Assembly (NCBI GenBank): GCA_009843005.1
Contig: VYEH01000164.1
Span: forward strand, 18,602 to 25,696
DNA from: Pseudomonadota bacterium
GTDB taxonomy: Bacteria > Pseudomonadota > Gammaproteobacteria > Steroidobacterales > Rariloculaceae
Reading direction: 5' to 3'
Length of the DNA stretch: 7,095 nucleotides
Shown here: piece after piece, positions 1 through 6,759 of the stretch
Layout: every line of letters starts with the position of its first letter
Position numbering within the stretch: the first letter of the stretch is position 1
Translations under genes and position numbers: made by a program
Notes under the pieces: generated by a model
The model's database searches: none
The model's input: the letters and a program-made list of their open reading frames with translations, nothing else
Told to the model about the DNA's origin: nothing

Positions 1-732
1 CGCATAGCGTTGCGTCATGGCGTGGGCGAAGTGCATAAACACGCGCGAGTAGGTGGACATGGAGCCGGAGATGTCGCACAGCACGACGAAGCTCGGCGGA
101 CGGTCCCGTTGCCGCCGGCGGACCAGCGGAATGATGTCGGCGCCGGTGCGCAGCGACGCTTGCAGCGTTTTGCGCATGTCGATGCGCGCGCCCCGGGGGT
201 GCGTCTGGATCCGGCGTCCGGGGATCGGCTTGACCAACGGCGCCATGCTCCGTACCGCCACCTGAGCCTCGGCCAGTTCGTAGCCCGACATCTCCTCGAA
301 GTCCCTGGATTTCAGGCGCGCTTGACTCGACCAGGTCATCCTGGCGTCCAGCTCCGACTCGACGACGGCCGGTTCGCGCGCCTGATCGGGTTCCTGCAAC
401 AGCGCTTCGGCTACACGGCGACTCAGTGGCTGCCACCCTTCCCCCTTCGGAGGCGTATCGCCGGCGCCGCCTTCAAGAGCCCCGGGACTGCGCCAGAAGA
501 GGAAGAAGACCTGGTCGAAGAATTCCCGCTGATCGGGGCGGTTGACGAAAACCGAATGCAGTGCCCAGTACAGGTCGCTGCGCCGGGAAATGCCCACCGC
601 TTCCACGGCCAGGACCGCATTGACCAGCTTTTCCGGGCTTACCGCGAGCCCTACACGGCGCAATGCCCTGGCGAAGCCTGCAAGATGGATGAGCAGACGC
701 TCCGCCGGCAGGGTGGAGGCGCTTGCGGTCAT
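1..732 (-). CDS. coxE: CoxE-like VWA-domain protein, 3' end outside window
   Basis: This is the N-terminal 244 residues of a CoxE-type protein, which runs off the window at position 1 with no stop. The frame is fully open. The first half is the predominantly helical region seen ahead of the VWA domain in this family, including a stretch rich in Phe (about residues 73-82, EFFDQVFFLF). The von Willebrand A domain starts near residue 212 (PPSFVVLCDISGSMS) and carries an intact MIDAS start, D220-x-S222-x-S224, so metal binding is likely. In Oligotropha carboxidovorans, CoxE works with CoxD in maturing the Cu-S-Mo site of CO dehydrogenase; here the partner enzyme is a form II type, so the exact role is inferred. 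The ATG overlaps the coxD stop as ATGA, which fixes the start and points to translational coupling. About 150 C-terminal residues are probably missing compared with typical homologues. Confidence 0.9.
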   Translation of the reverse strand, partial: MTASASTLPAERLLIHLAGFARALRRVGLAVSPEKLVNAVLAVEAVGISRRSDLYWALHSVFVNRPDQREFFDQVFFLFWRSPGALEGGAGDTPPKGEGWQPLSRRVAEALLQEPDQAREPAVVESELDARMTWSSQARLKSRDFEEMSGYELAEAQVAVRSMAPLVKPIPGRRIQTHPRGARIDMRKTLQASLRTGADIIPLVRRRQRDRPPSFVVLCDISGSMSTYSRVFMHFAHAMTQRYA

Positions 733-1664
733 CGTCCGGCCGCCGCGGCGCGGCTGTCGGACCGGATCTCATCCAGAATGCGGGCCGCAGGCTCTCCCCG
801 CACCTTGGCAACATCGTCCTGGTACTTGAGAATGACTCCCAGCGTGTCGCTGATCACGCCGGTTTCAAGGCTGACGATGTCGAGTTGGGACAGGGCGCGG
901 GTCCAGTCCAGCGTCTCCGCGACACCCGGGACCTTGAAGAGGTCCTCGCCTCGGAGCCTTTGGACGAAGGCGACGATTTCTTCGGCGAGGCGCTCCCGGG
1001 CGTCGGGCACCTTCACCCTGACGATTGCAAGTTCCCGTTCGGCACTCGGGTAGTCGATCCAGTAGTAGAAGCAGCGCCGCTTCAGCGCGTCGTGAATTTC
1101 CCGGGTGCGGTTGGACGTGATGACCACCACGGGCGGGATGTCCGCCCCGATGGTGCCGATCTCGGGAATGGACACCTGGAAATCGGACAGAATTTCCAGC
1201 AGGTACGCTTCGAAAGGCTCGTCCGCCCGGTCCAGTTCATCGATGAGCAGCACCGGGGGGCCGCCGTCGTGGGGCGCCAGGGCCTGCAGGAGCGGCCGCT
1301 CGATGAGGAACCGGCGATCGAAGACATCGTCCGCCAACCGCTGCCGGGAGCGTTCGCCCGCGGCCTCGGCAAGACGAATCTCGATCATCTGACGAGCGTA
1401 GTTCCACTCGTACACGGCGGAGGCCACGTCGAGTCCTTCGTAGCACTGCAGCCGCAGCAGGCGCCGGCCCAGTATGGTCGCCAGGACGTTGGCGACCTCG
1501 GTCTTGCCCACGCCCGCCTCGCCTTCCAGAAACAGGGGGCGGTTGAGCTTCAGCGCCAGGTATACCGCCGTGGCCAGGCTGCGGTCCGCCACGTAGCGGC
1601 CGGAACCCAGCAGTGCCTCGGTCTGGTCGACGCTACCGGGAATTTCCACTGGCGCTGGAACCAC
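729..1664 (-). CDS. coxD: CoxD-like MoxR-family AAA+ ATPase
   Basis: This is a 311-residue MoxR/CoxD AAA+ ATPase. It has a Walker A at residues 48-55 (GEAGVGKT), the family-typical LQCYEGLD at 72-79, a Walker B at 138-143 (VLLIDE) followed by LDRAD, a sensor-1 type TSN at 183-185, and a KRR at 195-197 where the arginine finger is expected. All ATPase residues appear intact. Such ATPases act as chaperones with a VWA partner, here the overlapping coxE, and CoxD of O. carboxidovorans is needed for maturing the CO dehydrogenase active site. The start is taken as the GTG at 1664: an in-frame stop lies at 1683-1685 and no ATG precedes Walker A. The N-terminus then has the usual short lead into YVADRSLATA. 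The ribosome-binding site is poor (a GGAG about 13 bases upstream), so the GTG at residue 6 is a minor alternative. The gene follows coxM after a 111-bp gap. Confidence 0.93.
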   Translation of the reverse strand: MVPAPVEIPGSVDQTEALLGSGRYVADRSLATAVYLALKLNRPLFLEGEAGVGKTEVANVLATILGRRLLRLQCYEGLDVASAVYEWNYARQMIEIRLAEAAGERSRQRLADDVFDRRFLIERPLLQALAPHDGGPPVLLIDELDRADEPFEAYLLEILSDFQVSIPEIGTIGADIPPVVVITSNRTREIHDALKRRCFYYWIDYPSAERELAIVRVKVPDARERLAEEIVAFVQRLRGEDLFKVPGVAETLDWTRALSQLDIVSLETGVISDTLGVILKYQDDVAKVRGEPAARILDEIRSDSRAAAAGR

Positions 1665-1775
1665 CTGACGACTGGTGCTCCATCAACCTGATAATTGCGT
1701 ATCGGGCTGATGGGGCATTGGATCGGCGCGCCCTTCCGGTACCGGCGGAAACGCCCCGCGTTGCGGGAGTCGGAA
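1665..1775 (-). other. coxM-coxD intergenic gap with two GC-rich dyads
   Basis: This is the only sizeable gap inside the cox cluster. Just after the coxM stop there is a five-pair hairpin, CCCGC-loop of 3-GCGGG (1755-1767). On the transcribed strand it is followed by only three T residues, too few for a standard intrinsic terminator. Next comes a dyad with the core CCGGTACCGG (1736-1745), extended by TTCC/GGAA arms with one unpaired base (1734-1750). The pair could attenuate or process the transcript so that coxDE is expressed at a lower level than the structural subunits. That role is inferred; only the symmetry is seen. No gene was found here beyond a 16-codon frame starting at 1683. Confidence 0.4.
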
Positions 1776-2570
1776 TCAGCCGGCCGCCGCCACGGCGCGC
1801 CTGGCCATCACGGTGACGAGGTGGGCGCGATATTCGGGCGACGCATGGAGATCCTCATTGAGCCCCTCCGCCGATACCGAGATGCCCGCCACGGCCTCAG
1901 GGACGAAGTTCGCCGCCAGAGCCTGCTCCATTTCCGCCACCCTGAAGACGCGCCCACCGGCGCCGGTCACCGCCACGCGGACTCCGTCGCCGCTCTGGGA
2001 GACCATCACGCCCACGATCGCGTAGCGGGAAGCCGGATTCGGAAACTTCATGTAGGCGGCCCGGTCCGGGACGGGGAAACTCACCGCGGTGACCAGTTCG
2101 CCCGGCTCTAGCGCGGTTTCGAACATGGCGGTAAAGAAATCATCCGCGCCGATGGTCCGGGAGTTGGTATGGACGGTTGCCCCCAGGCCCACGACTGCCG
2201 CCGGATAGTCCGCCGCCGGGTCGGCATTGGCGATGGACCCGCCGATGGTGCCGCGATTGCGCACCTGGGGGTCGCCGATGGATTCGGCCAGGTCCGCGAG
2301 CGCGGGAATCGCCTGCCGCACCTCGGCCGATCCGGCCACTTCTGCGTGGGTGGTCATGGCGCCGATCGCGACGGCGCCATTTTCCGTCCGAATCCCCTTC
2401 AGTTCGCCCAGATCGGCGAGATCGATGACATCGGAAGGAGCGGCGAGCCTGAACTTCAGCACCGGTATCAGCGTCATGCCGCCGGCGAGATAGGAAGCGT
2501 CACCGGACTGGTCCGAGGATGACACCGCGTCGAAAACAGAGCTTGCACGTCGATAGTTGAACTCGTACAT
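1776..2570 (-). CDS. coxM: Molybdenum hydroxylase FAD-binding subunit (CoxM-like)
   Basis: This is the medium, FAD-binding subunit of a xanthine oxidase-family molybdenum hydroxylase, at 264 residues near the low end of the usual range. It starts with MYEFNYRRA, as many CoxM proteins do. Both FAD pyrophosphate-binding motifs are present: AGGMTL at residues 29-34 and TIGGSIANADP at 108-118. The CO dehydrogenase flavoprotein C-terminal domain covers about residues 160-262. The subunit takes electrons from the CoxS clusters and passes them to an acceptor, probably quinone or another carrier. No membrane segment or signal peptide is visible. The ATG sits 5 bases after the coxL stop, and its AAGGAG ribosome-binding site (2581-2586) lies in the last codons of coxL, so the two are translated in tandem. 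It is third in the S-L-M order found in form II clusters. Confidence 0.95.
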   Translation of the reverse strand: MYEFNYRRASSVFDAVSSSDQSGDASYLAGGMTLIPVLKFRLAAPSDVIDLADLGELKGIRTENGAVAIGAMTTHAEVAGSAEVRQAIPALADLAESIGDPQVRNRGTIGGSIANADPAADYPAAVVGLGATVHTNSRTIGADDFFTAMFETALEPGELVTAVSFPVPDRAAYMKFPNPASRYAIVGVMVSQSGDGVRVAVTGAGGRVFRVAEMEQALAANFVPEAVAGISVSAEGLNEDLHASPEYRAHLVTVMARRAVAAAG

Positions 2571-2575
2571 GACCG

Positions 2576-4918
2576 TTATTCTCCTTGTGCCGACTGCAGC
2601 GCCGCCCAGACTTTCTCAGGGGTCGCAGGCATGTCCACGTGCGCCACGCCGATCGCGTCGGTGATGGCGTTGATCAGGGCCGCGGGCGCAGCGATGGCGC
2701 CGGCCTCGCCGCAACCCTTCACGCCCAGCGGATTGTGCGGACAGGGTGTCTCGGTGGTCTCGATGTGGAAGCTGGGCAGATCGTCCGCCCTGGGGATGCA
2801 GTAGTCCGTCAGCGAACCGGACAGGAGCTGCCCCGAGTCTTCGTCGTAGGCGCAGTTTTCCAGCATCGCCTGGCCCACGCCGTGGGCGATGCCGCCGTGC
2901 ACCTGGCCGTCCACGATCATCGGATTGACGATCTTGCCGAAGTCGTCCACGGCGTTCCAGTTGACGATCTGCGTGGTGCCGGTTTCAGGGTCCACCTCCA
3001 CCTCGCAGATGTGGCAGCCCGCCGGGAAGGTGAAGTTGGTCGGATCGTAGAACGCGCCTTCGTCCAGGCCGGGCTCCAGTTCCTCCAGCGGATAGTTGTG
3101 GGGCACGTAGGCCGACAGCGCGATGTCGCCGAAGCCCACCGATTTGTCGGTGCCGCGCACGCGGAACTCGCCCGACTCGAAGTCGATGTCCGACTCGCCT
3201 GCTTCCAGCGCATGGGCGGCGATCTTCTTGCCCTTGGCGATGATCTTGTCCAGTGCCTTGCAAATCGCCGAACCGCCAACCGCCAGCGACCGGGACCCGT
3301 AGGTTCCCATGCCGAACGGAATCTGGTCGGTATCGCCGTGGACCACATCGACGTTCTCGAAGGGGATGCCCAACCGGTCGGAGACGACCTGCGCGAACGT
3401 GGTTTCGTGGCCCTGCCCGTGGCTGTGCGAGCCGGTATAGACCGACACCGAGCCCGTGGGGTGCACGCGCACCTGCGCCGCCTCGAACAGCCCCGCCCGG
3501 GCGCCGATGACCCCGGCTATGTTCGATGGCGCCATGCCGCAGGCCTCGATGTAGCCGGCAAAGCCGAGACCGCGCAGTCGGCCGCGGCTCTTGGCTTCTT
3601 CCCGGCGCTGGGCAAACCCGGCGTAGTCGGCCAGTTCCGCAGCCCGGTCCAGGACCTGCTCGTAATTGCCGCTGTCATACTGGACGATCACCGGGGTCTG
3701 ATAGGGGAACGCATCTGAAGCGATGAAGTTGCGGCGACGAAGTTCCACCGGATCGATCCCGAGTTCCCGCGCGGCGGTTTCCACCACCCGCTCCAGCAGG
3801 AAGGTGGCTTCCGGCCGTCCGGCGCCCCGCTCTGCGTCCACCGGCGCCGTGTTCGTAAAGACGCCATCGACCTCGCAGCGGATCGCAGGCGTGGTGTAGA
3901 CACCCGCCAGCAGCGTCCCGTAGAGATATGTCGGGATCAGCGGCCCGAAGGTCGACAGGTACGCGCCCATGTTGGCCTGGGTATGCACTCTCAGGCCGAG
4001 AAATTCGCCGTCGGACGTGCATGCCAGCTCCACTCGCGTGATGTGATCCCGGCCATGGGTATCGGAGAGGAAGGATTCCGTGCGCTCGGCGGTCCACTTC
4101 ACCGGCCGTCCGACCTGTTTTCCCGCCCAGGTGACGGCGATTTCCTCGGGATAGTGCGGAATCTTGGATCCGAAGCCGCCGCCCACATCGGGCGACACCA
4201 CCCGTAGCTTGTGCTCGGGAATGCCCAGGACGAAGGCGCCCATGAGCAACCGGATCACATGTGGATTCTGGCTGGTGGTATACAACGTGTAGCTGTCATG
4301 AGCCGGGTCGTACTCGCCGATGGCGGCCCGGGGTTCGATGGCGTTCGGGCACTTGCGGTTGTTGACCAGTTCCAGTGTGGTCACATGATCCGCCTTCGCA
4401 AACGCCGCGTCGGTGGCCTCGGCATCGCCGATGCCCCATGAGAAACAACTGTTGTCGTCCAGGTCGTGGATGGTTGGCGCGCCCTCGGCCTGGGCCGCTT
4501 CCATGGAGACCACCGCGGGGAGTTCATCGTAATCCACGTCGACCGCTTCGGCCGCGTCCCTGGCCTGCTCCGCGGTTTCCGCGATCACCATGGCGACCAT
4601 GTCGCCCACGAACCGCACCTTGCCCTGTGCCAGTACCGGGCGCGGCGGCTCGTTCATGGGCCCGCCGTCGGGGGCGAATCCGCAGGGCACGCCGCCTACG
4701 CCTTGAAGGTCATCGCCCGTGAACACGGCCACCACGCCGGGCATGGCGCTTGCGGCCTCGGTATTCACCGCGCGCAGGTTGGCGTGCGCCACCACGGAGC
4801 GAACGAAGACCGCATGGGCCTGGCCCGGCCGGGCGATATCGTCAGTGTAGTTGCCTTGTCCGGTGAGAAACCGAAAATCCTCTTTGCGGGTGACCGCAGC
4901 ACCGATTCCAGTATCCAT
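2576..4918 (-). CDS. coxL: Form II-type molybdopterin-binding large subunit (CoxL-like)
   Basis: This is the 780-residue catalytic subunit of a xanthine oxidase-family hydroxylase, of normal length. The aldehyde oxidase a/b hammerhead domain occupies about residues 15-130 and the molybdopterin-binding domain about 145-770. Visible cofactor and active-site elements are TTSQNPH with Q217, GGGFGSK at 246-252, HGQGHE at 500-505, GTYGSRS at 538-544, and the catalytic base E738 in KGCGEAGA. The active-site loop at 362-368 reads AERGAGR. It lacks the Cu-binding Cys of form I CoxL (AYRCSFR); G365 occupies that place. It matches the form II loop (AYRGAGR) except that Tyr is Glu363. A true CO dehydrogenase is therefore unlikely, and an aldehyde, N-heterocycle or similar organic substrate is more probable, though its identity cannot be read from the sequence. 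No Tat or Sec signal is seen. The ATG is 4 bases after the coxS stop, with AGGAG at 4927-4931 spaced by 8. Confidence 0.95.
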   Translation of the reverse strand: MDTGIGAAVTRKEDFRFLTGQGNYTDDIARPGQAHAVFVRSVVAHANLRAVNTEAASAMPGVVAVFTGDDLQGVGGVPCGFAPDGGPMNEPPRPVLAQGKVRFVGDMVAMVIAETAEQARDAAEAVDVDYDELPAVVSMEAAQAEGAPTIHDLDDNSCFSWGIGDAEATDAAFAKADHVTTLELVNNRKCPNAIEPRAAIGEYDPAHDSYTLYTTSQNPHVIRLLMGAFVLGIPEHKLRVVSPDVGGGFGSKIPHYPEEIAVTWAGKQVGRPVKWTAERTESFLSDTHGRDHITRVELACTSDGEFLGLRVHTQANMGAYLSTFGPLIPTYLYGTLLAGVYTTPAIRCEVDGVFTNTAPVDAERGAGRPEATFLLERVVETAARELGIDPVELRRRNFIASDAFPYQTPVIVQYDSGNYEQVLDRAAELADYAGFAQRREEAKSRGRLRGLGFAGYIEACGMAPSNIAGVIGARAGLFEAAQVRVHPTGSVSVYTGSHSHGQGHETTFAQVVSDRLGIPFENVDVVHGDTDQIPFGMGTYGSRSLAVGGSAICKALDKIIAKGKKIAAHALEAGESDIDFESGEFRVRGTDKSVGFGDIALSAYVPHNYPLEELEPGLDEGAFYDPTNFTFPAGCHICEVEVDPETGTTQIVNWNAVDDFGKIVNPMIVDGQVHGGIAHGVGQAMLENCAYDEDSGQLLSGSLTDYCIPRADDLPSFHIETTETPCPHNPLGVKGCGEAGAIAAPAALINAITDAIGVAHVDMPATPEKVWAALQSAQGE

Positions 4919-4922
4919 TCCG

Positions 4923-5393
<471 letters not shown>

Positions 5394-5400
5394 GATGAAT

Positions 5401-5407
5401 CTCCTTT
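5401..5407 (-). promoter_or_regulatory. Strong ribosome-binding site of coxS
   Basis: AAAGGAG lies 7 bases before the GTG at 5393. It is the best Shine-Dalgarno match in the window and decides the coxS start in favour of GTG over two in-frame ATG codons downstream. Confidence 0.75.
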
Positions 5408-5420
5408 GCCTGAAATTGGA

Positions 5421-6557
5421 CTACGGCTGATAACTGGCCACCGGCGGCAGGTACGAGCCGGTGCGTTCCGGCGGCGCCGCCTCCGCGGCGACCGGATGTA
5501 CCAGGGCACCGATGCCTTCGATGCTCGCCTCGATGGTATCGCCGGGCTGCAGGAAGCGCTGCTCTCCACGCACGTAGGTTCCGGCGCCGGTGCCGCCGGA
5601 GGTGCCGTTGTTGAGCACGTCGCCCGGGTAAAGGGTGATGATGGAGGAACCGTACTCGATCAACTCGTAAATCGAGTGGATCATGTCGCCGGGTCCCGCC
5701 CGTTGCATGACCTCGCCGTCTACCTCCAGCACCTGTTCCAGCCGTACCATGGGATCGCCGTAGAACTCCTTGGGCACGATCCACGGGCCCAGCGGCGCGA
5801 AGGTGTCATGGCCCTTGCCGACCAGCCAGTCCGAACCCGGACGTGAATTCGGCGGCCTTCCGCCCCGGTCGGAGATGTCGATACTGACCATGTATCCGAA
5901 GATGTAGTCCTCGGCATCCTCGGCAGACACGTACTTCGCCGTGCGCCCGATCACGATCGCCAGTTCCACCTCCCAGTCGTTGCGGGCGCGGCCCCAGGGA
6001 ATGTCCTCGGAGTCGCCGGTGCCGATGTCAGAGCCCTCGGTGGGCTTGATGAACAGATACGGGATGCCACGATTGGCGCGCCGACGCTCCGCCGCCGCCC
6101 GCTGTTCCTCCGGCGTATTGGCTTCTTCCACGTGGCTGTAGAAGTTGACCGCGGCATTCAGCATCTTCCCGGGCATCAGCGGCGCCAGGGTGCGCACATC
6201 GCCCAAATCGTGAACGTAGTCGGCGCGGTTGTCTCCGCTCAGGCGCTCGTTGGCCACCATGTGGTTGACGATCTCGTACAGCCTGTACTTGAGCCCGTAC
6301 TCGTAGCGGCCGATCAGGTCCTTCATATCGGCGGGCATGGGGACGGCGACGTAGTCCGGGTCCTGCTCAAGGGCCTGGTTGGCGGCGTTGAGTTCGATGA
6401 TCAACTCGTCCCGCAGGACGATACCGACACGCGAATCGCCTTCGCCGGTGACCTCGAACGTGCCGAGCTTGAAGGGTTCAACGCTGGTCATGGCGGTTTG
6501 TGCGGATACGGTACCGGCAAGCGTGAGCATTGCGAACAGGGTCAGAAATCTTTTCAT
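5421..6557 (-). CDS. Predicted exported fumarylacetoacetate hydrolase family enzyme
   Basis: This 378-residue protein belongs to the FAH superfamily, whose members hydrolyse, hydrate or decarboxylate keto acids such as ring-cleavage products. Family signatures are VNFYSHVEE (138-145, with the lid His H142), PYLFIKPTEG from about 166, DWEVELAIVIG (metal ligands E196 and E198), SIDISD (third metal ligand D227), GKGHDTFAPLGPW (K248) and LYPGDVL with GTSGGTGAG (318-326). Unusually, it opens with MKRFLTLFAMLTLAGTVSAQTA: a basic start, a hydrophobic core and a VSA cleavage site at about residue 19. This is a good Sec signal peptide, so a periplasmic location is predicted. An N-terminal FAH-type domain follows (about 28-85), and the Pro-rich tail (about 360-378) adds nothing recognisable. 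The start is the ATG at 6557, preceded by GGTGA at 5 bases; a TTG at 6569 is less likely. The gene heads the coxSLM operon. The substrate is unknown. Confidence 0.9.
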   Translation of the reverse strand: MKRFLTLFAMLTLAGTVSAQTAMTSVEPFKLGTFEVTGEGDSRVGIVLRDELIIELNAANQALEQDPDYVAVPMPADMKDLIGRYEYGLKYRLYEIVNHMVANERLSGDNRADYVHDLGDVRTLAPLMPGKMLNAAVNFYSHVEEANTPEEQRAAAERRRANRGIPYLFIKPTEGSDIGTGDSEDIPWGRARNDWEVELAIVIGRTAKYVSAEDAEDYIFGYMVSIDISDRGGRPPNSRPGSDWLVGKGHDTFAPLGPWIVPKEFYGDPMVRLEQVLEVDGEVMQRAGPGDMIHSIYELIEYGSSIITLYPGDVLNNGTSGGTGAGTYVRGEQRFLQPGDTIEASIEGIGALVHPVAAEAAPPERTGSYLPPVASYQP

Positions 6558-6562
6558 GATAA

Positions 6563-6579
6563 TCACCAATTGGTTGATT
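6563..6579 (-). promoter_or_regulatory. RBS and overlapping palindrome before the FAH gene
   Basis: The GGTGA ribosome-binding site (6563-6567) supports the ATG at 6557. It overlaps a perfect 10-base palindrome, ACCAATTGGT (6565-6574), whose arms extend outward as AATC/GATT with one unpaired base (6561-6579). The dyad could be an operator, or an RNA fold that hides the ribosome-binding site. The symmetry is seen; the role is inferred. Confidence 0.4.
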
Positions 6580-6672
6580 TTGGCATGGCGTTGTTTTTCC
6601 GAAGGCTCGACAGGATTGTTGCGTCAGAATGCTACTGGAGCAGCCTGTGCGGTTCTTTTTCCCGTGCGCCTA

Positions 6673-6701
6673 ACTCTCGCGCCTGCGAGTCGGGGTGTCA
6701 A
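6673..6701 (-). promoter_or_regulatory. Possible sigma-70 promoter for the FAH-cox operon
   Basis: A perfect -35 hexamer TTGACA (6696-6701) is followed at 17 bases by GAGAGT (6673-6678), which matches TATAAT at only three positions. The spacing and location suit a promoter with a leader of roughly 110 bases. The weak -10 means it would need an activator, or may be chance. Confidence 0.25.
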
Positions 6702-6759
6702 GCGGGTTTGCAGGTTCTCTACATGCGTCCGCGAACGCGCTCGGCGCGAAGACTCCAGG

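Larger units (their letters stand above)
6558..6759 (-). other. Intergenic region upstream of the FAH-cox operon
   Basis: This 202-bp non-coding gap separates the uncharacterised upstream gene from the FAH gene, and is the most likely place for the operon promoter. It contains a TTGACA box (6696-6701) and a palindrome over the ribosome-binding site. No hairpin with a T-run was found to terminate the upstream gene, so read-through is possible. No convincing small gene or RNA gene was seen. Confidence 0.5.

Noticed and set aside
10..1053. Long plus-strand open frame opposite coxE and coxD
   Set aside because: It is opposite two clear protein families with intact Walker and MIDAS motifs. Its product is rich in Arg, His and Gly without any recognisable motif, as expected for a shadow in high-GC DNA.
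1634..1683. Short minus-strand frame from the ATG at 1683, ahead of coxD
   Set aside because: It has only about 16 codons, is out of frame with coxD and lacks a clear ribosome-binding site.
723..1691. 322-codon plus-strand frame opposite coxD
   Set aside because: It is a mirror of the coxD coding sequence with no domain of its own; GC-rich codon bias keeps the reverse frame open.
1755..1767. Hairpin after coxM as an intrinsic terminator
   Set aside because: The stem is only five pairs and is followed by three T residues, so it is too weak to call a terminator.
2585..3718. 377-codon plus-strand frame opposite coxL
   Set aside because: It is antisense to conserved parts of CoxL, with low-complexity Arg/Val/His-rich content and no ribosome-binding site worth noting.
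2576..4918. True (form I) CO dehydrogenase large subunit
   Set aside because: The AYRCSFR loop with its Cu-binding Cys is absent; the loop is of RGAGR type and the gene order is S-L-M, not M-S-L.
6558..6569. TTG start at 6569 (or GTG at 6566) for the FAH gene
   Set aside because: The ATG at 6557 has GGTGA at 5 bases and gives a proper signal peptide beginning MKR; the upstream codons would overlap the ribosome-binding site.
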